Part shown: positions 39,729 through 47,461 of the stretch, piece after piece
Layout of the letters: each line of letters starts with the position of its first letter
Position numbering within the stretch: position 1 is the stretch's first letter
NCBI GenBank assembly: GCA_900465675.1
Contig: UBJR01000009.1
Location: forward strand, 496,001-560,000
Direction of reading: 5' to 3'
Length of the DNA: 64,000 bases
Origin: Hyphomicrobiales bacterium
GTDB taxonomy: Bacteria > Pseudomonadota > Alphaproteobacteria > Rhizobiales > Rhizobiaceae
The notes under the pieces: generated by a model
Databases searched by the model: none
Told to the model about the DNA's origin: nothing
What the model saw: the letters and a program-made list of their open reading frames with translations, nothing else
Program-made: the position numbers and the translations under genes

Positions 39729-41108
39729 TCAGGGCGCCGACAGCGCCCCGACGATCTGCTTGACCAGCACCTGCGGCCTGTAACCGAGCCGGCTCGGCGT
39801 CAGCCCCATGCGGACAACGATGAGACCGGCGGATGGCACGATCGCCACGCTCTGCCCGTCATGCCCCTCCAGCCAGAACGTATCGCCCGGAAGCCCCGCA
39901 GCCGCGCTCAGATCGCCGCCTGGGGCCGCAAGCCAGGCCTGCGCCTGCGTATATTTCCCGCCCGACGACTGCGTCGGCGTCCGCATTGTCGCCACGAACC
40001 CTTCCGGCAACAGCCGCTGGCCGTTCCAGACGCCATCCTGGATCAAGAACTGCCCGAAGCGCGCCCAGTCGCGCGCCGTCGCGTAGAGATAGGAGCTTCC
40101 GGCGAAGGTGCCGCGCGCATCGACCTCCAGCACGGCGCTGGACATGCCGAGCGGCCCGAACAGCGCATCGCGCGGATAATCGAAAGCACTCTGCGGATCA
40201 CCGAGCCTGTCCATCCAGATGCGGGACAGAAGCACCGCCGTGCCGCTCGAATAACGGAAGCGCTGGCCGGGCTTGTCTTGCAGCGCCGCATTTACCGGCA
40301 GGGTCACCATATCGGGGTCGAGATAGAGCATGCGCGTCACATCGGCGACGGCGCCGTAATCCTCGTTGAACGCCAGGCCGCTTTCCATGCCGAGCAGATC
40401 GGCAAGGGTAATCGCCGCCCGCCCATCGCCATGCCAGGCGGCAAACAGCTTGGCGTCGTCGAAATTGAGCTTGCCCGACAGCATCACCCGGCCGACTAGC
40501 GCCGCATTGACGGTCTTGGTCATCGACCAGCCGAGCAGCGGTGTGCGCGCATCAAATCCGTCGCCATAGCGCTCGGCGACGATCCGGCCATTGTGGACGA
40601 CGACGATCGCTCGCATCTCCGGACCGGCCAGCGCCTCGTCGGCAAGCAGCGGCGCAAGCTTGCCGTTATTGGCGGCAGCGACCCGCTCGCCCTCGGGCCA
40701 CAGATCGTCGCTCGGTGGCGGCGCAGCGAGATCCTCTTCGGGCGCGGCATTCATCGCAGCGCCGAAGTCGCCATCGGGAACGCTGGTGCAGCCAAAGGCG
40801 CCGCGATAGAGCGCATGGCCCGGCGCAAACAGGCCGAGGATGCGGGCCGATACTTTCCCCTCCTCGCGGTTGACGGAAACGCGGATCAACCGCAGCAGCG
40901 GATTTCCGGGCGCCTGAACGTCCTCGGCAAGAACGGTATCCGGATCACGCCCGGCCATGAACACATTCGAGCAGACGATCTTTGCCGCATAGCCGTCACC
41001 GACGCGTAGCAGTTCCGGCGGACGAACATAGAGCCACAGCGCCCCGCCGATGACCGCGACGATCACCAGCGCCAGAAGCACCTTCAGGATACGCAGAACT
41101 ACTCGCAT
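39729..41108 (-). CDS. Beta-lactamase-fold serine hydrolase (class C / 6-aminohexanoate-dimer hydrolase type)
   Basis: A 459-residue protein anchored by one N-terminal helix (about 5-27). About 130 residues of its own precede the serine hydrolase domain, which has the nucleophile in S195-M-T-K198, the tyrosine motif RYSSGT and the third motif EGHDGQ (HDG in place of KTG). The HDG form fits esterases and amide hydrolases of the NylB/EstB group better than true beta-lactamases, so antibiotic resistance should not be assumed. GGAGGAAG precedes the ATG at 41108. It is monocistronic. Confidence 0.85.
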   Translation of the reverse strand: MRVVLRILKVLLALVIVAVIGGALWLYVRPPELLRVGDGYAAKIVCSNVFMAGRDPDTVLAEDVQAPGNPLLRLIRVSVNREEGKVSARILGLFAPGHALYRGAFGCTSVPDGDFGAAMNAAPEEDLAAPPPSDDLWPEGERVAAANNGKLAPLLADEALAGPEMRAIVVVHNGRIVAERYGDGFDARTPLLGWSMTKTVNAALVGRVMLSGKLNFDDAKLFAAWHGDGRAAITLADLLGMESGLAFNEDYGAVADVTRMLYLDPDMVTLPVNAALQDKPGQRFRYSSGTAVLLSRIWMDRLGDPQSAFDYPRDALFGPLGMSSAVLEVDARGTFAGSSYLYATARDWARFGQFLIQDGVWNGQRLLPEGFVATMRTPTQSSGGKYTQAQAWLAAPGGDLSAAAGLPGDTFWLEGHDGQSVAIVPSAGLIVVRMGLTPSRLGYRPQVLVKQIVGALSAP

Positions 41109-41182
41109 CTTTCTTCCTCCGCCGGTGGAGAGAAGCAGGAAACGCAATCACAAAAAAGGACTCAAATACAAAAGCCGACGCT

Positions 41183-41650
41183 TTATTTCGGTAGCAGCTG
41201 CTTCTTCTCGATTCTCTTCAGGACGGAGAGACAATTTGGATCGCGACGACATCCCTCGATGAGTGCCCTTTGCTCCGCGGTCAGTGTCACGTTGTTCTTG
41301 AATTTGATGGTGATCTTGTTCTGGCGTTCACCGTCGGCTGTCGCCGTATAACTGGGTTTGATGACCAGGCTCTTTGCGAATCCCGGCGGAGTCACGTTGA
41401 CTTCGCTTTCCTGTTTCAGGACGGTCTGACGGGATCCTTTCACGTAGAACTCGACGGTGACGTCATCCACATACATCCCCAGCGTTCTGTCCTTCGCAAT
41501 GAGGTCGGCTTTCATCGCGGCCAAGCTGCCGGTTGTGTCGAGTAAGGCATCCCGCAAGGTTATCTCGGTCTCAGGTGGAGGTGGCGTGAAGCTACCGCAG
41601 GATGTCAAAAACACACCGATTGTTCCAACGCATGCTATTTTTTTGCTCAT
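41183..41650 (-). CDS. Lipoprotein of unknown function
   Basis: A 155-residue protein with a short signal ending in LTSC (C at residue 18), a PPPP stretch after it, then a beta-rich domain (VDDVTVEFYVKGSRQTVLKQESEVNVTPPGF and ADGERQNKITIKFKNNVTL). Two Cys (GCRRDPNC) near the C-terminus could form a disulfide. I recognise no family. GGGGGC lies before the ATG at 41650. Its base use is more AT-rich than its neighbours (for example the 3' end and upstream strip), which may mean later acquisition. An upstream frame start at 41701 is not needed. Confidence 0.7.
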   Translation of the reverse strand: MSKKIACVGTIGVFLTSCGSFTPPPPETEITLRDALLDTTGSLAAMKADLIAKDRTLGMYVDDVTVEFYVKGSRQTVLKQESEVNVTPPGFAKSLVIKPSYTATADGERQNKITIKFKNNVTLTAEQRALIEGCRRDPNCLSVLKRIEKKQLLPK

Positions 41651-41808
41651 CCAAGCCCCCTTCGACCGATCCCCCAACCACCTGAGAAGAGCAGAACACA
41701 CGCTGAAAGCGAGTCCTTTTGTGCAATTCCCCCAAGATTAGCCAACACTCGGCCACGCGAGGCCGTTGTACCAAACGCAGCCGTCGAGCGGACGGCTGCC
41801 CACAGCCC

Positions 41809-41826
41809 GCGTCATCAAACTGTAGC
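41809..41826 (+). promoter_or_regulatory. Pho-box-like site upstream of btaA
   Basis: GCGTCAT-CAAA-CTGTAGC has the 7-4-7 layout of a PhoB site (CTGTCAT-N4-CTGTCAT), with 9 of 14 half-site positions matching. It ends 47 bp before the btaA ATG. In Sinorhizobium meliloti betaine-lipid synthesis is induced by phosphate starvation through PhoB; the match here is imperfect. Confidence 0.4.
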
Positions 41827-41873
41827 AGCGCCGCGTTAAACGCCCTGAACGCTAAAAACGGTGATGGAATCAG

Positions 41874-43118
41874 ATGACCGAATTTGCACCGGATGCCGGC
41901 TTCCGCAAGAACCGGAAACTCAAGGACGCACTCCTCCGCCACAAGGCATTCTCCAAGGAGGGCCTTTCCGAGCGGCTTTTTGGCTTGCTTTTCTCCGGCC
42001 TCGTCTATCCGCAGATCTGGGAAGATCCCGATCTCGACATGCAGGCTATGGAGCTGCAGCCGCACCACCGTATCGTCACCATCGGCTCAGGCGGCTGCAA
42101 CATGCTCGCCTACCTTTCCAAGGCACCGGCCTCGATCGACGTCGTCGATCTGAACCCGCATCACATCGCGCTGAACCGCCTGAAGCTTGCCGCCTTCAAG
42201 CATCTGCCTGGTCATGCCGATCTCGTTCGCTTCCTCGCCATGCCGAACGAAGCATCGAACAGCCGCGCCTTCGACCACTACCTCTCTCCAGTTCTCGATG
42301 ATGCGACGCGCAGCTACTGGAATGGCCGCAAGTTCGGCCGCCGCCGCGTCACCGTCTTCGATCGCAACATCTATGAGACGGGCCTGCTCGGCCGCTTCAT
42401 CGGCGCCGCCCATCTGCTAGCCCGCCTGCACGGCGTCGATCTGAAGCAGATGACGAAAACGCAGTCGCTGGAAGAGCAGCGCGCCTTCTTCGATCAGCAG
42501 GTCGCTCCTCTCTTCGAAAAGCCCGTCGTGCGCTGGATCACCGGCCGCAAGAGCTCGCTGTTCGGCCTCGGCATCCCGCCGCAGCAATATGACGAGCTTG
42601 CAAGCCTCGCCGCCGATCATTCGATCGCGCCGGTTCTGCGCCACCGTCTCGAGAAGCTCGCCTGTCATTTCCCGATGCGCGACAACTATTTCGCCTGGCA
42701 GGCCTTCGCGCGCCGCTACGCCGCTGGCGACGAAGGTCCGCTACCGACCTATCTCAAGCCGGAGCATCATGAGGTGATCCGCGCCAATGTCGATCGGGTC
42801 ACGGTTCATCATGCCAACTTCACCGAGCTGCTGGCTGGCGAGCCCGCCGCATCGCGCGACCGCTATATCCTGCTCGATGCGCAGGATTGGATGACCGACG
42901 AGCAGCTGAACGGCCTCTGGGCCGAGATCAGCCGCACCGCCCGCCCCGGCGCCCGCGTCATCTTCCGCACGGCTGCGGAGAAGAGCATCATCGAGGGACG
43001 CCTGTCGCCGGCGATCCGCGATCAGTGGGACTACTTCGAAGACAAGTCGCGCGATATGACGGCACTCGATCGCTCCGCGATCTACGGCGGCTTCCACATC
43101 TACGGGAAGAAGGCGTGA
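41874..43118 (+). CDS. btaA: S-adenosylmethionine:diacylglycerol 3-amino-3-carboxypropyltransferase BtaA
   Basis: A 414-residue DUF3419-family enzyme that moves the 3-amino-3-carboxypropyl group of SAM to diacylglycerol, the first step to the phosphorus-free betaine lipid DGTS. Family blocks: LLFSGLVYPQIWEDPDLDMQA, IVTIGSGGCNMLAYLS (SAM loop), DVVDLNPHHIALNRLKLAAF and YILLDAQDWMTDEQLNGLW. The stop overlaps the start of btaB (GTGA), the classical btaAB arrangement. It lets rhizobia replace phospholipids under phosphate limitation. Confidence 0.95.
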   Translation: MTEFAPDAGFRKNRKLKDALLRHKAFSKEGLSERLFGLLFSGLVYPQIWEDPDLDMQAMELQPHHRIVTIGSGGCNMLAYLSKAPASIDVVDLNPHHIALNRLKLAAFKHLPGHADLVRFLAMPNEASNSRAFDHYLSPVLDDATRSYWNGRKFGRRRVTVFDRNIYETGLLGRFIGAAHLLARLHGVDLKQMTKTQSLEEQRAFFDQQVAPLFEKPVVRWITGRKSSLFGLGIPPQQYDELASLAADHSIAPVLRHRLEKLACHFPMRDNYFAWQAFARRYAAGDEGPLPTYLKPEHHEVIRANVDRVTVHHANFTELLAGEPAASRDRYILLDAQDWMTDEQLNGLWAEISRTARPGARVIFRTAAEKSIIEGRLSPAIRDQWDYFEDKSRDMTALDRSAIYGGFHIYGKKA

Positions 43119-43789
43119 CAGAGATCCGCACGCTTCCGGACGATCGCTCCGAGGCACATGCCGGCCTGATGGACGGCATGTACCGCTACCAGCGCCATAT
43201 CTACGATCTGACGCGGAAATACTATCTGCTCGGCCGCGACAAGACGATCCGCGGCCTCGATGTACCCAAGGGTGGCACGCTGCTCGAAGTCGGCTGCGGC
43301 ACAGGCCGCAACCTGGCGCTCGCCCACAAGCGCTTTCCGGATGCCCGGCTCTATGGCCTCGACATCTCGCAGGAGATGCTGATCTCCGCACGCAAGACTT
43401 TCGCGACGAAAGCCACGCTGCCCGACTTCCGCGTTGCCGACGCCACCGCCTTCACCCCGCGCGAGTTCGGCGCCGCCGGTTTCGATCGCATCTTGATCTC
43501 CTACGCCCTGTCGATGATCCCCGATTGGGAACGCGCCATCGACGCTGCGATCGCCGCACTCAACCCCGGCGGCCAGCTGCACATTGTCGATTTCGGCCAG
43601 CAGGAGGGTCTTCCCGGCTGGTTCAGAGCCCTGCTCCAGGGATGGCTGACAAAATTCCACGTCACGCCGCGCGCCAATCTGCGCGAGGTTCTGGAAGCCC
43701 AAGCCCATGAAAACGGTGCAGGATTGGCCTTTGAGACGATCGGCGGCGGCTATGCCTGGCAGGCTGTCATATCCGCCAGGCGCGCATAA
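43115..43789 (+). CDS. btaB: Betaine lipid N-methyltransferase BtaB
   Basis: A 224-residue class I SAM methyltransferase. Motif I is LLEVGCGTGRN (57-67), followed by LYGLDISQEMLISAR and FDRILISYALSMIPDWERA, and PGGQLHIVDFGQQEGLP. It trimethylates the diacylglyceryl-homoserine made by BtaA to DGTS. The GTG start at 43115 overlaps the btaA stop, so the longer upstream frame is a shadow of btaA. Confidence 0.93.
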   Translation: MTEIRTLPDDRSEAHAGLMDGMYRYQRHIYDLTRKYYLLGRDKTIRGLDVPKGGTLLEVGCGTGRNLALAHKRFPDARLYGLDISQEMLISARKTFATKATLPDFRVADATAFTPREFGAAGFDRILISYALSMIPDWERAIDAAIAALNPGGQLHIVDFGQQEGLPGWFRALLQGWLTKFHVTPRANLREVLEAQAHENGAGLAFETIGGGYAWQAVISARRA

Positions 43790-43913
43790 TTCGCTTGAAA
43801 CTAACCGATTTTTTACGTTGATATGGTGAAAAGAGGATTATTCCTCGGCTGCATTCGTCTTCGAAGGTCATGCTGTGGGGCAAGTAGATCATTCGTTACA
43901 TGACGGGATACCC

Positions 43914-44708
43914 ATGCGCAGGCTGTTGTTTTGCGTTTTGCCGCTGGCACTTATGCTCGCCGGTTGCAGCTCCACGGGCTATGACTATCTCGAAACCGCT
44001 TCGATAAAGAAGAGCCGTTTCCAGGACACCGATCCGCAGGATTTCGGCGCCAAGACCCCGCATCAGAACGATATCCACGGCATCGATATCTCCAAGTGGC
44101 AGGGCGATATCGACTGGCAGACGGTGAAATCCTCCGGCGTGTCCTTCGCCTTCATCAAGGCGACCGAGGGCAAGGACCGCGTCGATCCGCGCTTCAGCGA
44201 ATACTGGCAGCGCGCCCGCGCCGTCGGCATTCCGCATGCGCCCTATCACTTCTACTATTTCTGTTCCTCCGCAGACGAACAGGCCGACTGGTTCATCCAG
44301 AATGTGCCGAAGGAGGCGATGCGCCTGCCGCCGGTTCTCGATGTCGAATGGAACGGCGAATCCAAGACCTGCCGCCTTCGCCCGGATCCGGCAACAGTGC
44401 GCTCCGAGATGAAGCGGTTCATGGACCGGCTGGAAGCCTATTACGGCAAGCGGCCGATCATCTACACCTCCGTCGATTTCCATCGCGAGAATCTGCAGGG
44501 CTATTTCCAGGACTACCATTTCTGGGTCCGTTCCACCGCAAAACACCCCGAAGTCACCTATGCCGACCGCCGCTGGGCCTTCTGGCAATACACCTCGACG
44601 GGCGTCATTCCGGGCATCCAGGGGCCGACCGACATCAATGTGTTCGCAGGCAATCAGAAGAACTGGAACAATTGGGTCGCTGCGGTTTCCAAGGATAGAA
44701 ATTCTTAG
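43914..44708 (+). CDS. GH25 muramidase lipoprotein
   Basis: A 264-residue protein. MRRLLFCVLPLALMLAGC gives a lipobox with C18. The glycoside hydrolase 25 domain (about 60-255) shows DIHGIDISKWQGDIDW, FAFIKATEGKDRVDPRF, PHAPYHFYYF, PPVLDVEWNGE (catalytic acidic residues) and WQYTSTGVIPGI. Such lysozymes cut between MurNAc and GlcNAc. I use the ATG at 43914, with GGGAT upstream; a GTG at 43875 would add 13 residues. It follows btaB by about 125 bp on the same strand but looks functionally unrelated. Confidence 0.9.
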   Translation: MRRLLFCVLPLALMLAGCSSTGYDYLETASIKKSRFQDTDPQDFGAKTPHQNDIHGIDISKWQGDIDWQTVKSSGVSFAFIKATEGKDRVDPRFSEYWQRARAVGIPHAPYHFYYFCSSADEQADWFIQNVPKEAMRLPPVLDVEWNGESKTCRLRPDPATVRSEMKRFMDRLEAYYGKRPIIYTSVDFHRENLQGYFQDYHFWVRSTAKHPEVTYADRRWAFWQYTSTGVIPGIQGPTDINVFAGNQKNWNNWVAAVSKDRNS

Positions 44709-44788
44709 TAACGTCCACCGAACTTTCTTGCTTCCGTCACATTCATCTGTGAAAGCGGCGGACATATTTCGGATATAAGGACGAACCC

Positions 44789-46033
44789 ATGCACCGCTCG
44801 CTCGCAAGCCGCTCTGCACTTGCTCTTCTGTTTGCCGTCACCTCAGCAACCACGGTATTTGCACAGCAGGCGGCAGCCCCTGCCCCGGCGGCTCCGGCCG
44901 CGCCGCAGGCGCCGGCTGTTGCCTGCGACGGCGATCTCGCGCAGTTCCTGGCAGGTGTCAAAGCCGATGCGATTGCCGCCGGTGCCACCGCCGAGGCTGC
45001 CGATCAGGCGCTTGCAGGCGCCGAGATCGACCCCAAGGTTCTGAGCCGCGACCGCGCACAGGGCGTCTTCAAGCAGACCTTCCTCGAATTCTCGCAGCGC
45101 ACCGTCAGCCAGGCGCGCCTCGACATCGGCCGCCAGAAGATGAAGCAGTATGCCGACGTGTTCGCCAAGGCCGAGCAGGATTACGGCGTACCGGCCGGCG
45201 TCATCACCGCCTTCTGGGCGATGGAAACCGACTTCGGCGCCGTACAGGGCGATTTCAACACCCGCAACGCGCTGGTGACGCTCGCCCATGATTGCCGCCG
45301 CCCCGAACTTTTCCGTCCGCAGCTGATCGCGCTGATCGAGATGGTCCAGCACGGCGACCTCGACCCGGCCACCAACACCGGCGCATGGGCCGGCGAAATC
45401 GGCCAGGTTCAGATGCTGCCACGCGACATCATCGCCTATGGCATGGACGGCGATGGCGACGGCCACGTCCGCCTGAAGCAGAGCGGCCCCGACGCCATCC
45501 TGACCGCCGCCAAGTTCATCCAGCATCTCGGCTTCGAGCGCGGCCAGCCCTGGCTGCAGGAAGTCACCCTTCCCGATAACCTTCCGTGGGAAAAGTCGGG
45601 CCTCGGCGGCACGATGAAGGCGGGCGACTGGTTTGCTCTCGGCGTCAAGCCGCGTGACGGCAACACGAACTTCGGCGAGCTCGAAGGCGATCTCGTTTTG
45701 CCGCAGGGCCGCCTCGGACCGGCATTCATCGCCTATCCGAACTTCAAGATCTATCTCGAATGGAACAAGTCCTTCATCTACACGACGTCAGCAGCCTATT
45801 TCGGTACCCGCCTCTCCGGCGCCCAGCCCTACCAGAAGGGCACGCCGGAACAGGGCCTTGCCAACGACGAGATGAAGCAGTTGCAGACCAAGCTGCAGTC
45901 GCTCGGCCACAATGTCGGCGAGATCGACGGCATCCTCGGATCCGGCACCCGCGTTGCCATCCAGAAGGAACAGCAGCGCCTCGGCATGCCGGCCGACGGC
46001 TGGGCAACCCCGGGGCTTCTCGGCGCGCTCTGA
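44789..46033 (+). CDS. Lytic murein transglycosylase, MltB family, with peptidoglycan-binding domain
   Basis: A 414-residue secreted enzyme with a Sec signal (LALLFAVTSATTVFAQQ). A Pro/Ala linker is followed by the MltB-type catalytic domain: VITAFWAMETDFGAVQGDF with the catalytic Glu, EIGQVQMLPRDIIAYGMDGDGDG and YPNFKIYLEWNKSFIYTTSAAYFGTRL. The C-terminus is a peptidoglycan_binding_1 repeat (LQTKLQSLGHNVGEIDGILGSGTRVAIQKEQQRLG). It is soluble or periplasmic rather than lipidated. It has its own leader after the GH25 gene. Confidence 0.92.
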   Translation: MHRSLASRSALALLFAVTSATTVFAQQAAAPAPAAPAAPQAPAVACDGDLAQFLAGVKADAIAAGATAEAADQALAGAEIDPKVLSRDRAQGVFKQTFLEFSQRTVSQARLDIGRQKMKQYADVFAKAEQDYGVPAGVITAFWAMETDFGAVQGDFNTRNALVTLAHDCRRPELFRPQLIALIEMVQHGDLDPATNTGAWAGEIGQVQMLPRDIIAYGMDGDGDGHVRLKQSGPDAILTAAKFIQHLGFERGQPWLQEVTLPDNLPWEKSGLGGTMKAGDWFALGVKPRDGNTNFGELEGDLVLPQGRLGPAFIAYPNFKIYLEWNKSFIYTTSAAYFGTRLSGAQPYQKGTPEQGLANDEMKQLQTKLQSLGHNVGEIDGILGSGTRVAIQKEQQRLGMPADGWATPGLLGAL

Positions 46034-46353
46034 GTCGCCAGGACCGGCCGTTCACAAGCAATCACATCGCGTCCGTCCTTCTGGCCGGGCGCGATTTTCG
46101 TTTTAGCTCAGGATTTCAGCAGCTTCCGGCGAAGCCTTGATATCGGCGCAGGCCTTAACGTCCAATCGCCGACTTTAACGCGCCGTTAAAATGTGTGAAT
46201 AAAATTTCACCGCGCTTTTTCGAATGATTTCAATGCCGTGGTTACGTTGTATAGCAGTTATCTACTGGCTGTTGCTGCAATGCAACATTGATTTCGCTTT
46301 TCAGCCGACACATTTCGGACATAGTATCGGCTCGTTAACGCAAGGAGGCAGAC
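46034..46353. other. Intergenic region with CtrA-type box, no gene seen
   Basis: This 320-bp stretch has no credible gene. It carries a weak terminator-like element for the transglycosylase gene (ATCGCG 46066-46071 with CGCGAT 46090-46095, then TTTCGTTTT) and the TTAA box at 46175-46189. It should contain the promoter of the microprotein gene. Confidence 0.55.
46175..46189. promoter_or_regulatory. CtrA-type box TTAA-N7-TTAA upstream of the microprotein
   Basis: TTAA (46175-46178), seven bases, TTAA (46186-46189) match the CtrA core exactly, and the flanks make it a perfect inverted repeat (TTTAACG-CGC-CGTTAAA). It lies 165 bp before the microprotein start. Recognition by CtrA is inferred from consensus only. 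Confidence 0.45.
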
Positions 46354-46431
46354 ATGGGTATCACACGATCCTTGAATGTCCTGTTGGTCAGTGCAGCGTT
46401 CGCGTTCGTCTTGTCTATGCTCTTCATCTGA
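46354..46431 (+). CDS. 25-residue membrane microprotein
   Basis: ATG at 46354, 25 codons and TGA at 46429-46431. The peptide starts MGITRSLNVL and continues as one hydrophobic helix (VSAAFAFVLSMLFI), so a single membrane-spanning protein is expected. A strong Shine-Dalgarno AAGGAGG lies 6-7 nt before the ATG, and a terminator follows, so it looks like a complete short gene. Function is unknown. Confidence 0.7.
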   Translation: MGITRSLNVLLVSAAFAFVLSMLFI

Positions 46432-46496
46432 GCAGCAAACGGACCCTATGACTGGAATACCGGACTCCTGAGTAACTAACAGTTCAGCCAATTGAA

Positions 46497-46529
46497 AAAG
46501 CGCATGTCCCGCCTGACATGCGCTTTTTT
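46497..46529. terminator. Bidirectional terminator between the microprotein and metF
   Basis: AAAGCGCATGTC (46497-46508), loop CCGCCT, GACATGCGCTTT (46515-46526), flanked by A on the left and T on the right. It can end the plus-strand microprotein transcript and the minus-strand metF transcript. Confidence 0.9.
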
Positions 46530-46552
46530 ATTGCGTTCGAAGAGCTGCCTGA

Positions 46553-47458
46553 TCAGGCGGCAGCGCCGGCTGCTGCTGCCTTCGTCTCACCTCGGCGCAG
46601 GCCGAGATTGGTGAGCACAGCCGAGACCAGCGGCGAACGGTTCATCGTATAGAGATGGAATTCGTGGAGCCCACGGGCCACCAGATCCTCGATCTGTTCG
46701 GCTGCGACATCCGCCGCCACCTTGGCGCGCTCTTCCGGCTTGTCGTCGAGACCGGCAAAGCGCTCGTCGAGGAACGACGGGATGACTGTGCCGCAAGCAC
46801 CGGCAAAGCGCTTCAGCTGCGTCAGATTAAGGATCGGCATGATGCCCGGAACGATGGGCATAGAAACGCCCGCAGCCCGCACCTTCTCAAGGTAGCGTTC
46901 GAAATTGTCATTGTCGAAGAAGAACTGCGTCAGCGCACGGTTGGCGCCGTTATCGGCCTTGCGCTTCAGCATGTCGATATCGGCGGTGACATCCTTGCTC
47001 TCCGGGTGCTTCTCCGGATAGGCCGAGACGGAAATCTCGAAATCGCCGATTTCGCGCAAGCCGGCCACCAGCTCGGATGCATTGGCATAGCCGCCCGGAT
47101 GCGGCTGGTACGGCGCACCGGCACCGCCGGGCGCGTCACCGCGCAGCGCCACGAAATGCTTCACGCCCGCCTTGCGGAAATTGTCGATCACCTGATGCGT
47201 TTCTTCCTTCGTCGCTCCGACGCAGGTGAGATGCGAAGCGGTCGCAAGCGGCGTCTCGTTCAGAAACCGCGTGACGGCCGTCAGCGTCGGTGCCTTGGTC
47301 GTGCCGCCCGCACCATAGGTGACGGAAACGAAATCCGGATTCCAGTCCTGCAGCTCGCTGACGGCCTTCCAAAGCTGACCTTCCATCTCTTCCGACTTGG
47401 GTGGGAAGAATTCGAAGGAAATGCCGATATCGCGGCGGCCACTAGTGTTCAAAGTCAT
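46553..47458 (-). CDS. metF: 5,10-methylenetetrahydrofolate reductase MetF
   Basis: A 301-residue FAD/NADH TIM-barrel enzyme producing 5-methyl-tetrahydrofolate for methionine synthesis. Blocks: ISFEFFPPKSEEM, FVSVTYGAGGTT, ASHLTCVGATKEE, HFVALRGDAPGG, and RALTQFFFDNDNFERY. It lies 3 bp downstream of the ArsR-methyltransferase gene, so the two form an operon that is probably under control of that regulator. Confidence 0.97.
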   Translation of the reverse strand: MTLNTSGRRDIGISFEFFPPKSEEMEGQLWKAVSELQDWNPDFVSVTYGAGGTTKAPTLTAVTRFLNETPLATASHLTCVGATKEETHQVIDNFRKAGVKHFVALRGDAPGGAGAPYQPHPGGYANASELVAGLREIGDFEISVSAYPEKHPESKDVTADIDMLKRKADNGANRALTQFFFDNDNFERYLEKVRAAGVSMPIVPGIMPILNLTQLKRFAGACGTVIPSFLDERFAGLDDKPEERAKVAADVAAEQIEDLVARGLHEFHLYTMNRSPLVSAVLTNLGLRRGETKAAAAGAAA

Positions 47459-47461
47459 AAA

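Noticed and set aside
39729..41108. Antibiotic-resistance beta-lactamase
   Set aside because: The third motif is HDG rather than KTG and the layout matches NylB/EstB-like hydrolases.
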